Counted from the stretch's first letter, positions 7,575 through 17,288 are shown. The stretch is 64,000 nt of DNA from JBAXEO01 sp963789515 (GCA_963789515.1 CAWBKW010000001.1:109446-173445), one strand, 5' to 3'. The notes: generated from the sequence alone by a model not told the origin. Numbers and translations are program-made.

Positions 7575-9953
7575 ATGAGCATGCTCACGCTCAAGGCCTG
7601 GCGCGACACCCTCGCACACAAGGGTCAGTTCATCGCGCTCATCGTGCTCGTGGCACTCGGCATCACGAGCTTCGTGACCTTTCAGAACGGCTACTACGAC
7701 CTGCTCGCCTCGGTCGAAGAGGCGTACAGCCGCCTCCACTTCGCGGACTTCACCGTACGCGTCGAGCGGATGCCCCTCGCCGCCGCGAGGGACGTCGAGA
7801 GTCTCGACGGCGTCGAGGCCGCACGCGTGCGAAACATCCAAGATGTCGGGCTCGAGTTCGACAACGGCGGACGCCAGGCCACAGCGCGAATCATCACGAT
7901 CCCCGATGCACCGGAATCGGCCGTCAACGGCGTCTACGTGGAGGCGGGCCGGTTCCCCGCGCCCGGGGCGCGACGCGAGGCCCTCCTACACCCCAAGTTC
8001 TCGCAAGAGACGGGCATCGGCGTCAACGACACCCTGACCCTGCGCGTGGGAGGCGAGCGGCAAACCGTACGGGTCGTGGGCATCGCGTCTGACCCGGAAT
8101 ACCTCTACCCGCTGCGAACCGCCGGAGACATCCCTTCACCGGGCGAGTTCGCGGTGGTCTTCATGACCGAGCCGACCGCAGAGTCGCTTCTCGGCACGTC
8201 GGGGTACGGAAACGACATCGCGGTGCGCGTCACCCCCGGCACCGATATCGACGACCTGATCGACGAGGTGGAGCGAGAGCTCAGGCCATACACCGTCATC
8301 GACAGCGTCCCGCGCGCCGAGCAGCCGGGCTACGACGGCTTGAGGTCCGAGCTCGACCAGAATCGCGTGATGGCCCGCACGCTGCCGGTCCTCGTGCTGC
8401 TGATCAGTTCGATGTCGTTGTTCATCGCGCTCTCACGGCTCGTGACGGCCCAGCGCGGCGAGATCGGGCTCGCGAAGGCACTGGGCTACAGCGACAGTCA
8501 GATCCTGCTCCACTACCTGAGTTTCGCACTGGTGATCGCCGTCGGGGGGATCATTCTCGGGGTCTTCTTCGGGCTGCTCGGCGCGCGCGGCATCGCACTG
8601 AGCTACACGAGCATCCTCGGCATCCCGTTCCTTGAGAGCGGGTTCTACCCGGGGGTGCTGCTCGTTGCTGCCGGCATCGCGGTGGTGTCATGCATCGCCG
8701 CCGCGCTCGTGCCCGCACTCAACTCGGCGCGGCTCGCCCCCGCGATCGCGATGCATGCCGACCCGAACAAGTCCCTCGCCGGCGGCAGGATCCCGCTTGT
8801 CGAACGGTTGTTGGGTCCGATACTGCCCCGCTCTTTCACGTTCCGCATCCCGCTGCGCAACCTGTTCCGAGCGCGCAGGCGGACTCTCTACACGGTGCTC
8901 GGTATCGCGTTCGCGATGGTGCTATCGGTCGTGACGATCTCCATGTTCGATTCCATCGACTACCTGCTCGACGAGACGTTCTCGCGAGTCGAGCGCTGGG
9001 ATGTCGCGGCCTACTTCGACGAGCCGGTGGGCGATGCTCGCATCTCCGAGATCAAGCGCTTGGACGGCGTCGAGCGCATCCAGCCGGCACTCGTCATACC
9101 CGTCACGGTGAGGTTCGGCGACGCCGAGGAGAACGTCTCGCTCACGGCTATGCCGCCAGACGCCGACTTCCACGGGTTCCTCGCCGCTACAGGCGCGGCG
9201 CCGGCAGACGCATTGGAGGCCGGCGACCTGATTCTGGCCGCCTCGACCGCGCGCAAACTGGGGGTCGGGACCGGCTCGAAGGTCGAAGTCGAATCTCCGC
9301 TCACCGACGATCCCGTGACGCTGAGCATCGGAGCGCTTTCCGACGAGACGCTCGGACAGCCCGGATTCGTGTCACTCGATACTGCAGCCGACCTCGTGGG
9401 TGGCCAGGTCAATCGATACAACGCGCTGTACATCACCGCCGACCCGACCCGCGGAAACCGGATCCAAGACGAGATCTACGACATGCCCGGAGTCGCCAGC
9501 GTCCAGGTCAAGGCGGGTCTCGTCGGACGGCTCAAGGACTTGCTCGAGCTGTTCAACGTCTTCGGAACCGTGCTGCTGCTCTTTGGCGCGGCACTCGCCT
9601 TCGTGGTGGTCTTCACGACCTTCACCGCCAACGTGGCCGAGCGCACCCGCGAGATCGCCACCATGCGCACGATCGGCGAGGACAACGTCCGCCTCACCAT
9701 CATGATCACGCTCGAGAACCTGCTCATCGCGCTCGCGGCTCTGCCGTTGGGCGTGTGGCTCGGCATCCGGGCGACCGACGCGATCTTCTCGTCGTTCGAG
9801 ACCGAGTCCTACACATTGCGCGCCTACATCTACCCACAGAGCGTTGCGCGCATCTGCCTGCTGATGGTCGCCGTGCTGCTGCTGTCCGAGATCCCGCCGG
9901 TGCGAAGGATCTTCCGCCTCGACTTGGCGGAGGCGACGAAGGTCATGGAGTAG
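7575..9953 (+). CDS. ABC transporter permease, duplicated FtsX domains
   Basis: A 792-residue permease with two MacB/FtsX halves. There is an N-terminal helix (FIALIVLVALGITSFV), an extracytoplasmic domain to about residue 260, and a first three-helix FtsX module (about 270-400). A second helix and outer domain follow (from about 435, LYTVLGIAFAMVLSVV), then a second FtsX module (about 665-790). Such proteins export lipids, lipoproteins or peptides, or act as mechanotransmitters; the substrate here is unknown. It is co-transcribed with the ATPase. It ends 11 bp before the convergent PlsY-like gene. Confidence 0.9.
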   Translation: MSMLTLKAWRDTLAHKGQFIALIVLVALGITSFVTFQNGYYDLLASVEEAYSRLHFADFTVRVERMPLAAARDVESLDGVEAARVRNIQDVGLEFDNGGRQATARIITIPDAPESAVNGVYVEAGRFPAPGARREALLHPKFSQETGIGVNDTLTLRVGGERQTVRVVGIASDPEYLYPLRTAGDIPSPGEFAVVFMTEPTAESLLGTSGYGNDIAVRVTPGTDIDDLIDEVERELRPYTVIDSVPRAEQPGYDGLRSELDQNRVMARTLPVLVLLISSMSLFIALSRLVTAQRGEIGLAKALGYSDSQILLHYLSFALVIAVGGIILGVFFGLLGARGIALSYTSILGIPFLESGFYPGVLLVAAGIAVVSCIAAALVPALNSARLAPAIAMHADPNKSLAGGRIPLVERLLGPILPRSFTFRIPLRNLFRARRRTLYTVLGIAFAMVLSVVTISMFDSIDYLLDETFSRVERWDVAAYFDEPVGDARISEIKRLDGVERIQPALVIPVTVRFGDAEENVSLTAMPPDADFHGFLAATGAAPADALEAGDLILAASTARKLGVGTGSKVEVESPLTDDPVTLSIGALSDETLGQPGFVSLDTAADLVGGQVNRYNALYITADPTRGNRIQDEIYDMPGVASVQVKAGLVGRLKDLLELFNVFGTVLLLFGAALAFVVVFTTFTANVAERTREIATMRTIGEDNVRLTIMITLENLLIALAALPLGVWLGIRATDAIFSSFETESYTLRAYIYPQSVARICLLMVAVLLLSEIPPVRRIFRLDLAEATKVME

Positions 9954-9964
9954 CGGGGACAGGC

Positions 9965-10669
9965 TCAGCCCTCCTCGTCCTTCTTCTTCGGACTCATCCA
10001 CTCATAGTCCATCTGCATCATCTTCATGACGTCGTCGGGGTCCTTGAGGTGCCCCGCCTTGCGCCCCTCCCAGTACTGCCGGATCTCTCCGGCGTACGAG
10101 ACGAAGAAGACGACGTTGGCTGCGATCGCCCATGCGACAGCCCATGCGCCCAGTCCCACCGCCCAGACCCACGGTATGTAGAGCACCTGGCCCAGGTTGT
10201 CCGAGACCATGGCATCCTTGATCACGTAGTAGCCCACCACGAAGCCGACTGCGCTGCACACCAGCGCACCTACCGGAGCGATCGCCAGCATCGCTCCGAG
10301 CATCGGCGACTGCCCTCGACCGCCCTTGAAGCGGTAGTAGACCGGGAAGTTGTGGCCGACGATCGCCATCAGGCCCGCTGCGTACAGGTACGGCTCGCCC
10401 GGGAACGCGAACCGGAACACGAGCGTGGGTATCGTCGCCTTGAGGATGTCACCGGCCGCACACAGCAGCCCCCACTTTGCGCCCAGCATCAGACGAACCG
10501 CAGTGGCACTCACGGCATCGGAGGTCATCTGCGCGCCGCCATCCGGTGAGGTCAGGCTCACGACCTCGACCGCATCGTGTCCGTGCGCTTTGACGATGAT
10601 CCGTGCGAACGAGATCGAGCCGCACAGGTAGCCGACGAGCGCTGCCGCGCCCATGAGTGCCCAGTTCAT
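9965..10669 (-). CDS. PlsY-like glycerol-3-phosphate acyltransferase homologue, divergent
   Basis: A 234-residue multi-helix protein of the PlsY family, which acylates glycerol-3-phosphate using acyl-phosphate. The first motif reads GSISFARII (PlsY: GSIPFG). The second reads GHNFPVYYRFKGGRG, close to PlsY GHxFPVFxxFKGGKG. The third resembles AGEIRQYWEGRKAG. However, the usual GSGNxGATN loop is replaced by GGAQMTSDAVSATAVR, so the acceptor may differ. The C-terminus is acidic and basic (PKKKDEEG). The ATG overlaps the stop of the upstream PEP-utilising gene (ATGA), indicating translational coupling. Confidence 0.75.
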   Translation of the reverse strand: MNWALMGAAALVGYLCGSISFARIIVKAHGHDAVEVVSLTSPDGGAQMTSDAVSATAVRLMLGAKWGLLCAAGDILKATIPTLVFRFAFPGEPYLYAAGLMAIVGHNFPVYYRFKGGRGQSPMLGAMLAIAPVGALVCSAVGFVVGYYVIKDAMVSDNLGQVLYIPWVWAVGLGAWAVAWAIAANVVFFVSYAGEIRQYWEGRKAGHLKDPDDVMKMMQMDYEWMSPKKKDEEG

Positions 10670-13047
10670 TCTGTCGCTCCTGTCTCATCGGAGGGGGACT
10701 CCGCCCGCTCGTCTTGCAGTACCGTCACGGTGCCCGCGAAGCCATCGACGACGACCTGGGCCCCCTGCGGAATCGCGAACATCGCCGCATCGACCGAAAC
10801 GACCGCCGGAATCCCGTACTCGCGCGCCACGATCGAGGTGTGGGACAGGAACCCGCCTGACTCGGCGACGATCGCGCCGGCACGCGAGAACAGCGGCGTC
10901 CACGCGACGTCGGAGTACGGTACGACGATGACGTCGCCCTCCGCGAGCTCCGGGGCCTGCGAGGCCGACGAGATCTTCACCGCTCGGCCTGTGTGACGAC
11001 CCGGCGAAGTGGCTACGCCGGTCAGGGTACCGCCTGTCTCGGTGCGAAGCGGCCCCGGGCTGTCGCCGAAGATCTCGTCGGGCACGGCGGCGTCGCGCAC
11101 CTGCTCCTCCTCTTCGAAACGCTCGCAGACGAGTCGCTTCGCCTCATCGGAGTCGAGCTGCCCGGCGGCAAGCAGGCGGACCTCGCCGTCGGAGAGGTAG
11201 AACACAGCCCTGCCGCTCGGGGGCCATTGAGCCGCTCCGCACACCTCGGCCAAGCGCAGGTAGAGCGGCCGATGGTAGCCGTGGGACAGCGTGAAGAACG
11301 AGCTGATCTCCTCGCGCAGCACCTGGAAGCGTGCTGCCCGGTCGAACGCCCGCAGACAGCGCCCGCCTCCGGGTCGGGCCGCGATGTCCTCGCGTGTCAC
11401 CCGCACCGCCGAGGACCGTGGCGCCACCTGGGCCACGACGAGCCTGACGACAGCCGCCTGGTCTTCGCGCCAGGGGACGTGCGAGAAGTCGTTGCCGGAG
11501 TCCGAGAAGTGACCGTACGTCGCGATGAACCGGTCGAACGGCCGCACGAACCCTTGGGCGCGCGGGTCAGACCGCAGCGCCTCAACGCCCTTCTGCTCCA
11601 GCCGTTCCTGCAGGTCCGCGGGCAGTTGCTGCGCGGCGTCATGCAACCCGCAGATGGCCACGGTGGGGTCCCTGCCCTCGTCGCCCTCATCCCGGTTGGC
11701 GAAGTCCACGTTCTGGTACTCGATCCCGACTCTGGTGAGCCGTCGGGAGAGCCGATGATTGTGCGCTTCGGACAACAGTGGCGCCAGCACGTTGAGCTGC
11801 GCCACCCCCGCAGAGATCGGTCGCAGCTCGTCGAGTGCCTGCACGAGATGGGCGGGGTCGTCAGTGCTCAGGTCGAGGCTGCCGAGAAGCCCGCTGAACG
11901 CGGCCTTGTGTGCGGCAAGCAGCCGTCTGGCCTTGCGCTCGTAGCCGAGCAGCCCCGTCGCGAACGCCAGCGCGCGCGGCAGCTTCGTCAGCGTACGAAA
12001 GGTGATCCGCATGGCAGACCGCCCGCCGCCGGAGCGCTCCATGCCCCGCATCATCTCGAGCGACTCCCTCGGCAGCCCAAGCTCGTCCCAGATTGCGCCG
12101 AAGGTACCCATGTTGAAGTAGGCACGGCAGTAGAATCGCGCGGCAAGATCATCAGGCTTGAGACCGGTGGACCCGACCAGCCTGTCGAGTATGCCGATCC
12201 ACACACCGTTGACGACCGGGATGTTCACCGACCACACAAGCGGGACGATGATGCCCGGCAGCATCTCGCGCGAGAACCGGTTCGAGTAGTAGGTGATCTC
12301 GCCGATGCCCGTGACGGGACGCAGTTGCACGTAGCTCAGCTGGTCGTCGGCCAGCACCCACTCCACGTCGATGGGCCGCTTGTAGGCCCGCGCCATCTGG
12401 GCGACATCGGCTGCGAGCTGCTCGGCCACGTTCTCGGCCAACTCGGGGGCGTCGGGCCTCGAACGCCACGCCCCGGCTTTCCTGATCCAGCGCTCCGGCG
12501 TCTCGCCATGCTGCATCAGCCCCTCGCCGAGCCCGGGCACCGCCTCGATGATCGTCTCGGCGAAGCCCGTGATGGGGTTGGCCGAGAATGCCACACCCGA
12601 GAACTCCGGCTGCACCATCTCCTGAACGACCACGGCCATCGACGCCGAGCCTTGCTCGCGGGCCTCTCCGTCGGGCGAGTAGGAACTGACGGAGCCGGCA
12701 GCCGCGGCTTCGAGCACCTCTTGGACCGCCTCCGCCGCCGCTTCGGTCCCTGCCACGTTGAGCACGGAGTGGAACTGGCCGGCAAACGAACGGGCCGAAC
12801 CGTCTTCGACATCCGCCGAGGAGCGAATCGCGTAGCGGGTGCCGGGCTCGATCACCGACTCGAGAGCCGCCTCAAGCTCAGAGCCGGTCGGCGCCGCGGC
12901 GGACGGAAGCAGCACCCATGCGTCGGGAACCCTGAACCCGTGGCGGATCAGCCACCGCAGCCCGATCGCCTTACCGCCGGCAGCAGGTGGCAGGCGGTCT
13001 CGACCGATGCGGAGAAGATGGTTGCCGTTGCGGCCCCGGTGCGGCAT
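10666..13047 (-). CDS. PEP-utilising/rifampin-phosphotransferase-like enzyme
   Basis: A 793-residue enzyme with an N-terminal PPDK/PEP-synthase ATP-binding domain (about 1-300) and a C-terminal phosphohistidine swivel domain. ATP-domain landmarks are GGKAIGLRWL, YAIRSSADVEDG, VVQEMV, SGVAFSANP and VEWVL. The swivel domain carries GGFLSHTSIVAREYGIPAV with the catalytic His. The PEP-binding TIM barrel of true PEP synthase is absent, so the architecture is that of RPH-type phosphotransferases, which move the ATP beta-phosphate through His to an acceptor; the acceptor here is unknown. It sits 6 bp after gnd and overlaps the PlsY-like gene, so all four genes appear to be one operon. Confidence 0.85.
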   Translation of the reverse strand: MPHRGRNGNHLLRIGRDRLPPAAGGKAIGLRWLIRHGFRVPDAWVLLPSAAAPTGSELEAALESVIEPGTRYAIRSSADVEDGSARSFAGQFHSVLNVAGTEAAAEAVQEVLEAAAAGSVSSYSPDGEAREQGSASMAVVVQEMVQPEFSGVAFSANPITGFAETIIEAVPGLGEGLMQHGETPERWIRKAGAWRSRPDAPELAENVAEQLAADVAQMARAYKRPIDVEWVLADDQLSYVQLRPVTGIGEITYYSNRFSREMLPGIIVPLVWSVNIPVVNGVWIGILDRLVGSTGLKPDDLAARFYCRAYFNMGTFGAIWDELGLPRESLEMMRGMERSGGGRSAMRITFRTLTKLPRALAFATGLLGYERKARRLLAAHKAAFSGLLGSLDLSTDDPAHLVQALDELRPISAGVAQLNVLAPLLSEAHNHRLSRRLTRVGIEYQNVDFANRDEGDEGRDPTVAICGLHDAAQQLPADLQERLEQKGVEALRSDPRAQGFVRPFDRFIATYGHFSDSGNDFSHVPWREDQAAVVRLVVAQVAPRSSAVRVTREDIAARPGGGRCLRAFDRAARFQVLREEISSFFTLSHGYHRPLYLRLAEVCGAAQWPPSGRAVFYLSDGEVRLLAAGQLDSDEAKRLVCERFEEEEQVRDAAVPDEIFGDSPGPLRTETGGTLTGVATSPGRHTGRAVKISSASQAPELAEGDVIVVPYSDVAWTPLFSRAGAIVAESGGFLSHTSIVAREYGIPAVVSVDAAMFAIPQGAQVVVDGFAGTVTVLQDERAESPSDETGATE

Positions 13048-13053
13048 TCCTCG

Positions 13054-13980
13054 CTACCGCCGCGGCCCGCCGCCAGGACCCAGCCCATGCCCGCCGAACG
13101 CGTTGCGGAGCGCCGTGAGGACCTGCCCGGCGTAGCTGGGGGACTCCTCGGAGTCCACGCGGAACTGCAGCGAGCCGGCGATGATCGGCGCCGCGACGCC
13201 CAGCTCCTCGGCGACGCGGATCGTCCACTCGCCCTCGCCGGTGTGTCCGACGACGCAGCTCGCGCCCTCCAGGTCGCTACCCAGTTCCGCGTACGCTTCG
13301 CCGAGCCATCCGACGAGCCGCGATTCGACCACGCTGCCGTGCTGGTACACGTCCGTGACGTCCTCCAGATCGAGGTCGTACGGCCCGTCGTGCATGATCT
13401 GGAAGCCCTCGGCGATGGCCTGCATCATGCCGTACTCGATGCCGTTATGGACCATCTTCACGAAGTGCCCCGCTCCGTGGCCCGGGAAGAACTTGTAGCC
13501 GCCGGGCACCGCGACATCGGCGAACATGCCCTCCAGCGCCGAGAAGACCTCGGGATCGCCGCCGATCATCAGCGACGCCCCCTCGCGGGCACCGGCAGGA
13601 CCCCCGCTGGTCCCGGAGTCGAGGAAGTGGACGCCGATCTCGGCGAGGCGCTCCGCGCGGACCACGTCGTCGCGAAAGAACGTGTTGCCGCCGTCGATCA
13701 CGGTGTCGCCGGGAGCGAGCAGCGCCGAGAGTCCACCCGTGCCGTCGGTGCCGAAGAGCAGTTCGTCGACGGGAGCCCCTGACGGGACCATGAGCCAGAT
13801 GACACGCGGCGGCCGCAGCGCTGCAGCCAGGTCACGCAGGGTCTCGGCGGGCACCAGGCCGTCCGCCGCCATGGCACGCGCCACGTCAGCATGGCGGTTG
13901 AAGCCCACGACCTCCCAGCCACTGTCGATGAGGTTGAGTGCCAGCCCGGCACCCATCTTGCCGAGTCCCGCAACGCCCAC
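13054..13980 (-). CDS. gnd: 6-phosphogluconate dehydrogenase, short NAD-type
   Basis: A 308-residue decarboxylating 6-phosphogluconate dehydrogenase of the short (about 300 aa) class. It oxidises 6-phosphogluconate to ribulose-5-phosphate. Seen are GLGKMGAGLALNL (dinucleotide binding), WLMVPSG, DGGNTFF, LDSGTSGGPAGAREG (substrate site), GHGAGHFVKMVHNGIEYG (catalytic Lys and substrate residues) and a C-terminal helical region. The start is uncertain. The GTG at 13980 lies inside the apparent 3' end of zwf, with the true beta-strand (QVGVAG) extending just upstream, so an indel at the zwf/gnd junction is suspected. Confidence 0.85.
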   Translation of the reverse strand: MGVAGLGKMGAGLALNLIDSGWEVVGFNRHADVARAMAADGLVPAETLRDLAAALRPPRVIWLMVPSGAPVDELLFGTDGTGGLSALLAPGDTVIDGGNTFFRDDVVRAERLAEIGVHFLDSGTSGGPAGAREGASLMIGGDPEVFSALEGMFADVAVPGGYKFFPGHGAGHFVKMVHNGIEYGMMQAIAEGFQIMHDGPYDLDLEDVTDVYQHGSVVESRLVGWLGEAYAELGSDLEGASCVVGHTGEGEWTIRVAEELGVAAPIIAGSLQFRVDSEESPSYAGQVLTALRNAFGGHGLGPGGGPRR

Positions 13981-15446
13981 CTGGCCGCGCCGGCTCTCTC
14001 GCCGACAAGACCTCGTCGGCGCGCTTGACCACCTCGGCGTCGCCGGGCGCGTAGTAGTCGAGCGGGATTGCGCCCGCCTCCCATGCGTCTACGATCGGGT
14101 CGATGAAACTCCAGCCCGCATCGACTTCGCGCGTCGACACGAAGAGCGTCTGGTCGCCGCGCATGGCGTCGAACATGAGCTTCGCGTACTCCTCGACGTA
14201 CTGGGCCTTCTCGGTCTTCTCGTAGAGGAAGAACGTGAAGCGGCGCTCCTCGACCTCGTCCTCGAAGCCGACGCGCTTGGCGAAGAAGCAGATCTCTATC
14301 TGGTCGTTGGGCTCCATGGTGAACACGATCTTGTTCGCCACGTGTTCCTGGCCCCCGCAGATGCACCGCTCGGGATGGCGGAACGTCACGACGATGCGCT
14401 TGCAAGCCTCGCCCATCCACTTGCCGGCTTCCATGGTCACGCCGACGCCGGCCCACCGCGGGCCCTTCATCCGCGTCCGCAGCTGGAAGTAGCTCTCGGT
14501 CTGCGAGTCCGGGGACACGCCGGCGATCTCGCGGAACCCCTCGACCTGCGCTCGGAAGGTGTTGTCCGCGACCTCCCCTGCGGTCATCGGCGTCAGCGAC
14601 TCGATGAGCTCGGCGCGTGCGTCCCGGATGTCGTCGGCCGACTGCGACGCCGGCTGTTCCATCGTCACCAGCGCAAGCATCTGGAGCAGGTGGTTCTGGC
14701 CGACGTCTCGCAGCGCCCCGACGTGGTCGTAGAAGGCACCCCGCTTCTCGGCGCCGATCTCCTCGAGCAGCGTGATGTCGATCGCGTCGATCGCCTGTCG
14801 GCTCCATTCGCTTTCAAAGAGGTTGTTGGTGAAGCGGAAGTTCAGGATGCCCTGCAGCATCTCCTTGGCGAGGTAGTGGTCGATGCGGTAGATCTGTTCC
14901 TCTCGGAAGAGGCTGCCGAGAAGGGAGTCGAGCTCGCGGGCGGTATCGAGGTCGTCACCGAAGGGCTTCTCGACCAGGACCCGCGTCCATCCCGTGTCAT
15001 CGGAGCACTCGATCGTAAGCCCGCTCGACGCGAGCTGGCGGAAGATCAGCTCGTAGTCGCTCGGCGGCACGGCCAGGTAGAAGACCTTGTTGGAGCACAC
15101 GCCCCACTTCTCCTGAATCACACCGAGGGCATGGGCCATGTCGTGGTAGGCGGCCGAGTCGTCGAAACTCGCCGCGCTGGTAGCGGAAGAGCGACAGGAA
15201 CGTCTCGACGTCCTCAGGGGAGGCGGTGGCCGCGCGTTCCGCCAGGATTCCCCTCACGTGTGCCTGAAGCTCCGCATCGCCCCATTCGCGACGGCCGAAG
15301 CCCACAACCACGAGTTTCTCGGGCAGGAGTCCCTTTCCCATGAGGTAGAAGAGCGACGGCACGACCTTGCGCGCCATCAGATCTCCGGTCGGACCGAAGA
15401 CCACCAGGATCGTGGGCGAAAGTCGTGCAGGATGGTGCTCAGCCAT
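13886..15446 (-). CDS. zwf: Glucose-6-phosphate 1-dehydrogenase, frameshifted
   Basis: First enzyme of the oxidative pentose phosphate pathway. The ATG at 15446 follows GGAGG and leads to FGPTGDLMARKVVPSLFYL (nucleotide site). After about 15163 the frame changes: dropping one G in GCGGCGAG gives RGSFDDSAAYHDMAHALG. The active-site RIDHYLAKEML follows, with Ala where Gly is usual, then LDYYAPGD near the end. The last 30-40 codons to 13886 overlap gnd in another frame and look non-native, so the real stop is probably near 13980-14000. It is the first gene of the zwf-gnd-PEP enzyme-PlsY-like run. Confidence 0.85.
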
Positions 15447-15521
15447 GAGTGATTCCTCCAAGACTCCAAAGCGGTACGCTACAAGAGGATTCCCATTACC
15501 GGACCGTCGAGGAGCACCACC

Positions 15522-16310
15522 TTGAAGATCATCGACATCCACGCTCACGCCTGGCCCGAGACCGTGGCCCCGAACGCCATCGCGTCGCTCGAGCGCATGG
15601 GGACGCTGAAAGCCTACTACGACGGCACCGTCGCCGGGCTGCTCGGCATCATGCACCGAAGCGGCGTGTCGGTGTCGGTGGTGCAGCCGGTGGCCACCAA
15701 GGCCAGCCAGGTGCCGGGCATCAACGACTGGGCCGCGTCGATCTCCCGCGAAGGCATCGTGCCGTTCGGTGCGATGCATCCCGAGATGGAGGATCCGGCC
15801 GCCGAGATCGCTCGGATGGCCTCCCTCGGACTGCGCGGCATGAAGCTACACCCGGAACACCAGTCCTTCGCACCGGACGAACCGCGCCTGGCCCCCATCT
15901 ACGAGGCCGCGATCGCACACGACATGACCGTCTTCTTCCACGCCGGCGCTGACGAGCTCCACGAGACCGTTCGGGGGACACCTCACGCATTCTCCGCGGC
16001 GCTCGCCGCGTTCCCGCGGATGCGAGTCGTCCTCGCCCACCTCGGCGGGTTTCGGGTGTGGAACGAGGTCGCCGAAGTGCTCGTCGGACAGAACGTCTAC
16101 CTCGACACGGCCTACACGCTCGGGCATCTGCCCGACGCCGACTTCGTCGAGATTGTGCACGCGCACGGCGCCGAGAAGGTGCTGTTCGGCAGCGACGGGC
16201 CGTGGACCGACCCCGCCGCCGAGATCGCCTGGCTGCGCTCGCTCCCTCTCGCCGAGGGGGTCATCGAGGCCGTTCTCGGCGGGAATGCCGAGCGGCTCCT
16301 GGCCGAGTAG
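15522..16310 (+). CDS. Amidohydrolase family (Amidohydro_2) metal-dependent hydrolase
   Basis: A 262-residue TIM-barrel hydrolase of the Amidohydro_2 group. It has the N-terminal metal motif DIHAHAWP, then GLRGMKLHPEHQ, VFFHAGADE, VVLAHLGGF and the late FGSDGPW with the conserved Asp. Members hydrolyse or decarboxylate varied substrates, and none can be assigned here. The TTG start is supported by GAGGAGC upstream and by the immediate KIIDIHAH, the usual N-terminus of the family. It is divergent from zwf. Confidence 0.8.
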   Translation: MKIIDIHAHAWPETVAPNAIASLERMGTLKAYYDGTVAGLLGIMHRSGVSVSVVQPVATKASQVPGINDWAASISREGIVPFGAMHPEMEDPAAEIARMASLGLRGMKLHPEHQSFAPDEPRLAPIYEAAIAHDMTVFFHAGADELHETVRGTPHAFSAALAAFPRMRVVLAHLGGFRVWNEVAEVLVGQNVYLDTAYTLGHLPDADFVEIVHAHGAEKVLFGSDGPWTDPAAEIAWLRSLPLAEGVIEAVLGGNAERLLAE

Positions 16311-16466
16311 ATGGCTTAGACTCGCTGGAATTCGCTCGGATCAGCGGTTCGGGCACGGCACTCGCTTACGCCGCAGTGCGGCCAGCCGCTGGCGGGGGCT
16401 TTCCCGGGACATGCCGAGCACTGGACCAGCTTGCGATCGATCTCTCGTCTGCCAACGGAGACATCA

Positions 16467-16859
16467 GTGGATGGACCGGACCTCAGCGACCCCCGACTCG
16501 CCGACTTGTGCTCGGCCGCTCTCGACGTGCTCTCGCGGCCGGTGGTCATCGGTGACCAGACGAAGATCCTGTTCGTCAACGCAGCGGCCGCACGTAGCCT
16601 GCGGGCCACCTCGGCCTCCGAGCTCATCGGGCTCGCTCTCAATGAGATCCTGCATCCGGACATCCACGACACCGCTGCGATGCGAAGGCAGCTCATCACC
16701 GAATCACGCCACGTCTTCTCCAAGTTGCCGGTGAAGCTCGTCGGACGCGACGGCTCGACCATCTCGGCCGTGGCGGACGCCCACCCCATCGAGTTCGACG
16801 GGGAGACCGCGATCGTCTTCTTCTACGGGCCGACGTGTGTCGTGGAGGACGCCTCATGA
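16467..16859 (+). CDS. Stand-alone PAS domain protein (copy 1)
   Basis: A 130-residue single PAS domain protein. It has VIGDQTKILFVNAAAARSLR (PAS core strand and helix), LIGLALNEILHPD, and a C-terminal strand set with LVGRDGSTISAVADAHPIEF. No output domain is attached, so it may act as a sensor or partner module; the ligand is unknown. The GTG start follows CGGAGA. Its stop overlaps the ATG of the next gene (ATGA), and the two proteins are paralogous. Confidence 0.7.
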   Translation: MDGPDLSDPRLADLCSAALDVLSRPVVIGDQTKILFVNAAAARSLRATSASELIGLALNEILHPDIHDTAAMRRQLITESRHVFSKLPVKLVGRDGSTISAVADAHPIEFDGETAIVFFYGPTCVVEDAS

Positions 16860-17240
16860 GCGCGACGGTTTCGGGCACGGGCACCAGCCGCCGCAGCCTC
16901 TTCGAGGCCGCGCTCGAGGTGCACCCCGACCTCGTGCTCATCCATGATGAAGAGCACATCTTCTTCGCCAACGCCGCGTGCCGGCGTTTCCTCGCCGCGG
17001 AGGCGCCCGCAGGACCTCGAAGGCAGGCCGGTCGACGTCATCATCCACCCCGATGCGTACGCGGCCGGCCGAGAGCGCCGCCAACTGATACTCAACTGCG
17101 CGCGCGCGTTGAAGGACGTGCCGCTCAAGCTCATCGGGCTCGACGGACAGACTCGGCACGTGGTCGTCGATGCTCACCCGCTCGTCGTCGACGGAGTCGT
17201 CCAAGGGGCGATGGTCGTCGCGAATCCCAGCTCGCTCTAG
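16856..17240 (+). CDS. Stand-alone PAS domain protein (copy 2), frameshifted
   Basis: A tandem paralogue of the preceding gene. The N-terminus includes ALEVHPDLVLIHDEEHIFF and ANAACRRFLAAEAP. At about 17005 a CCC run must lose one C to continue as PQDLEGRPVDVIIHPD. The C-terminal half (LKLIGLDGQTRHVVVDAHPL) matches copy 1 (VKLVGRDGSTISAVADAHPI). It is about 127 residues after correction. It lacks any effector domain and is co-transcribed with copy 1. It ends convergently with serS. Confidence 0.65.
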
Positions 17241-17288
17241 CGCTGCCGACGTCTTGCACCTCGAGCGCGGTGCGCCGAGCTCCCGCTG

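Noticed and set aside
10993..13782. A 929-codon plus-strand open frame opposite the PEP-utilising and gnd genes
   Set aside because: It is the antisense shadow of high-GC coding sequence. Its product is Arg/Gly/His-rich without any motif, while the minus strand shows clear enzyme motifs.
13886..13980. Real 95-bp overlap of zwf with gnd
   Set aside because: The last residues of the extended zwf are unlike any glucose-6-phosphate dehydrogenase C-terminus and run antiphase through the gnd nucleotide-binding motif, so an indel near 13990 is more likely.
14997..15779. Minus-strand frame extending zwf upstream of 15446
   Set aside because: The part above 15446 is antisense to the amidohydrolase gene and lacks protein features; ATG 15446 has a strong ribosome site and the family N-terminus.
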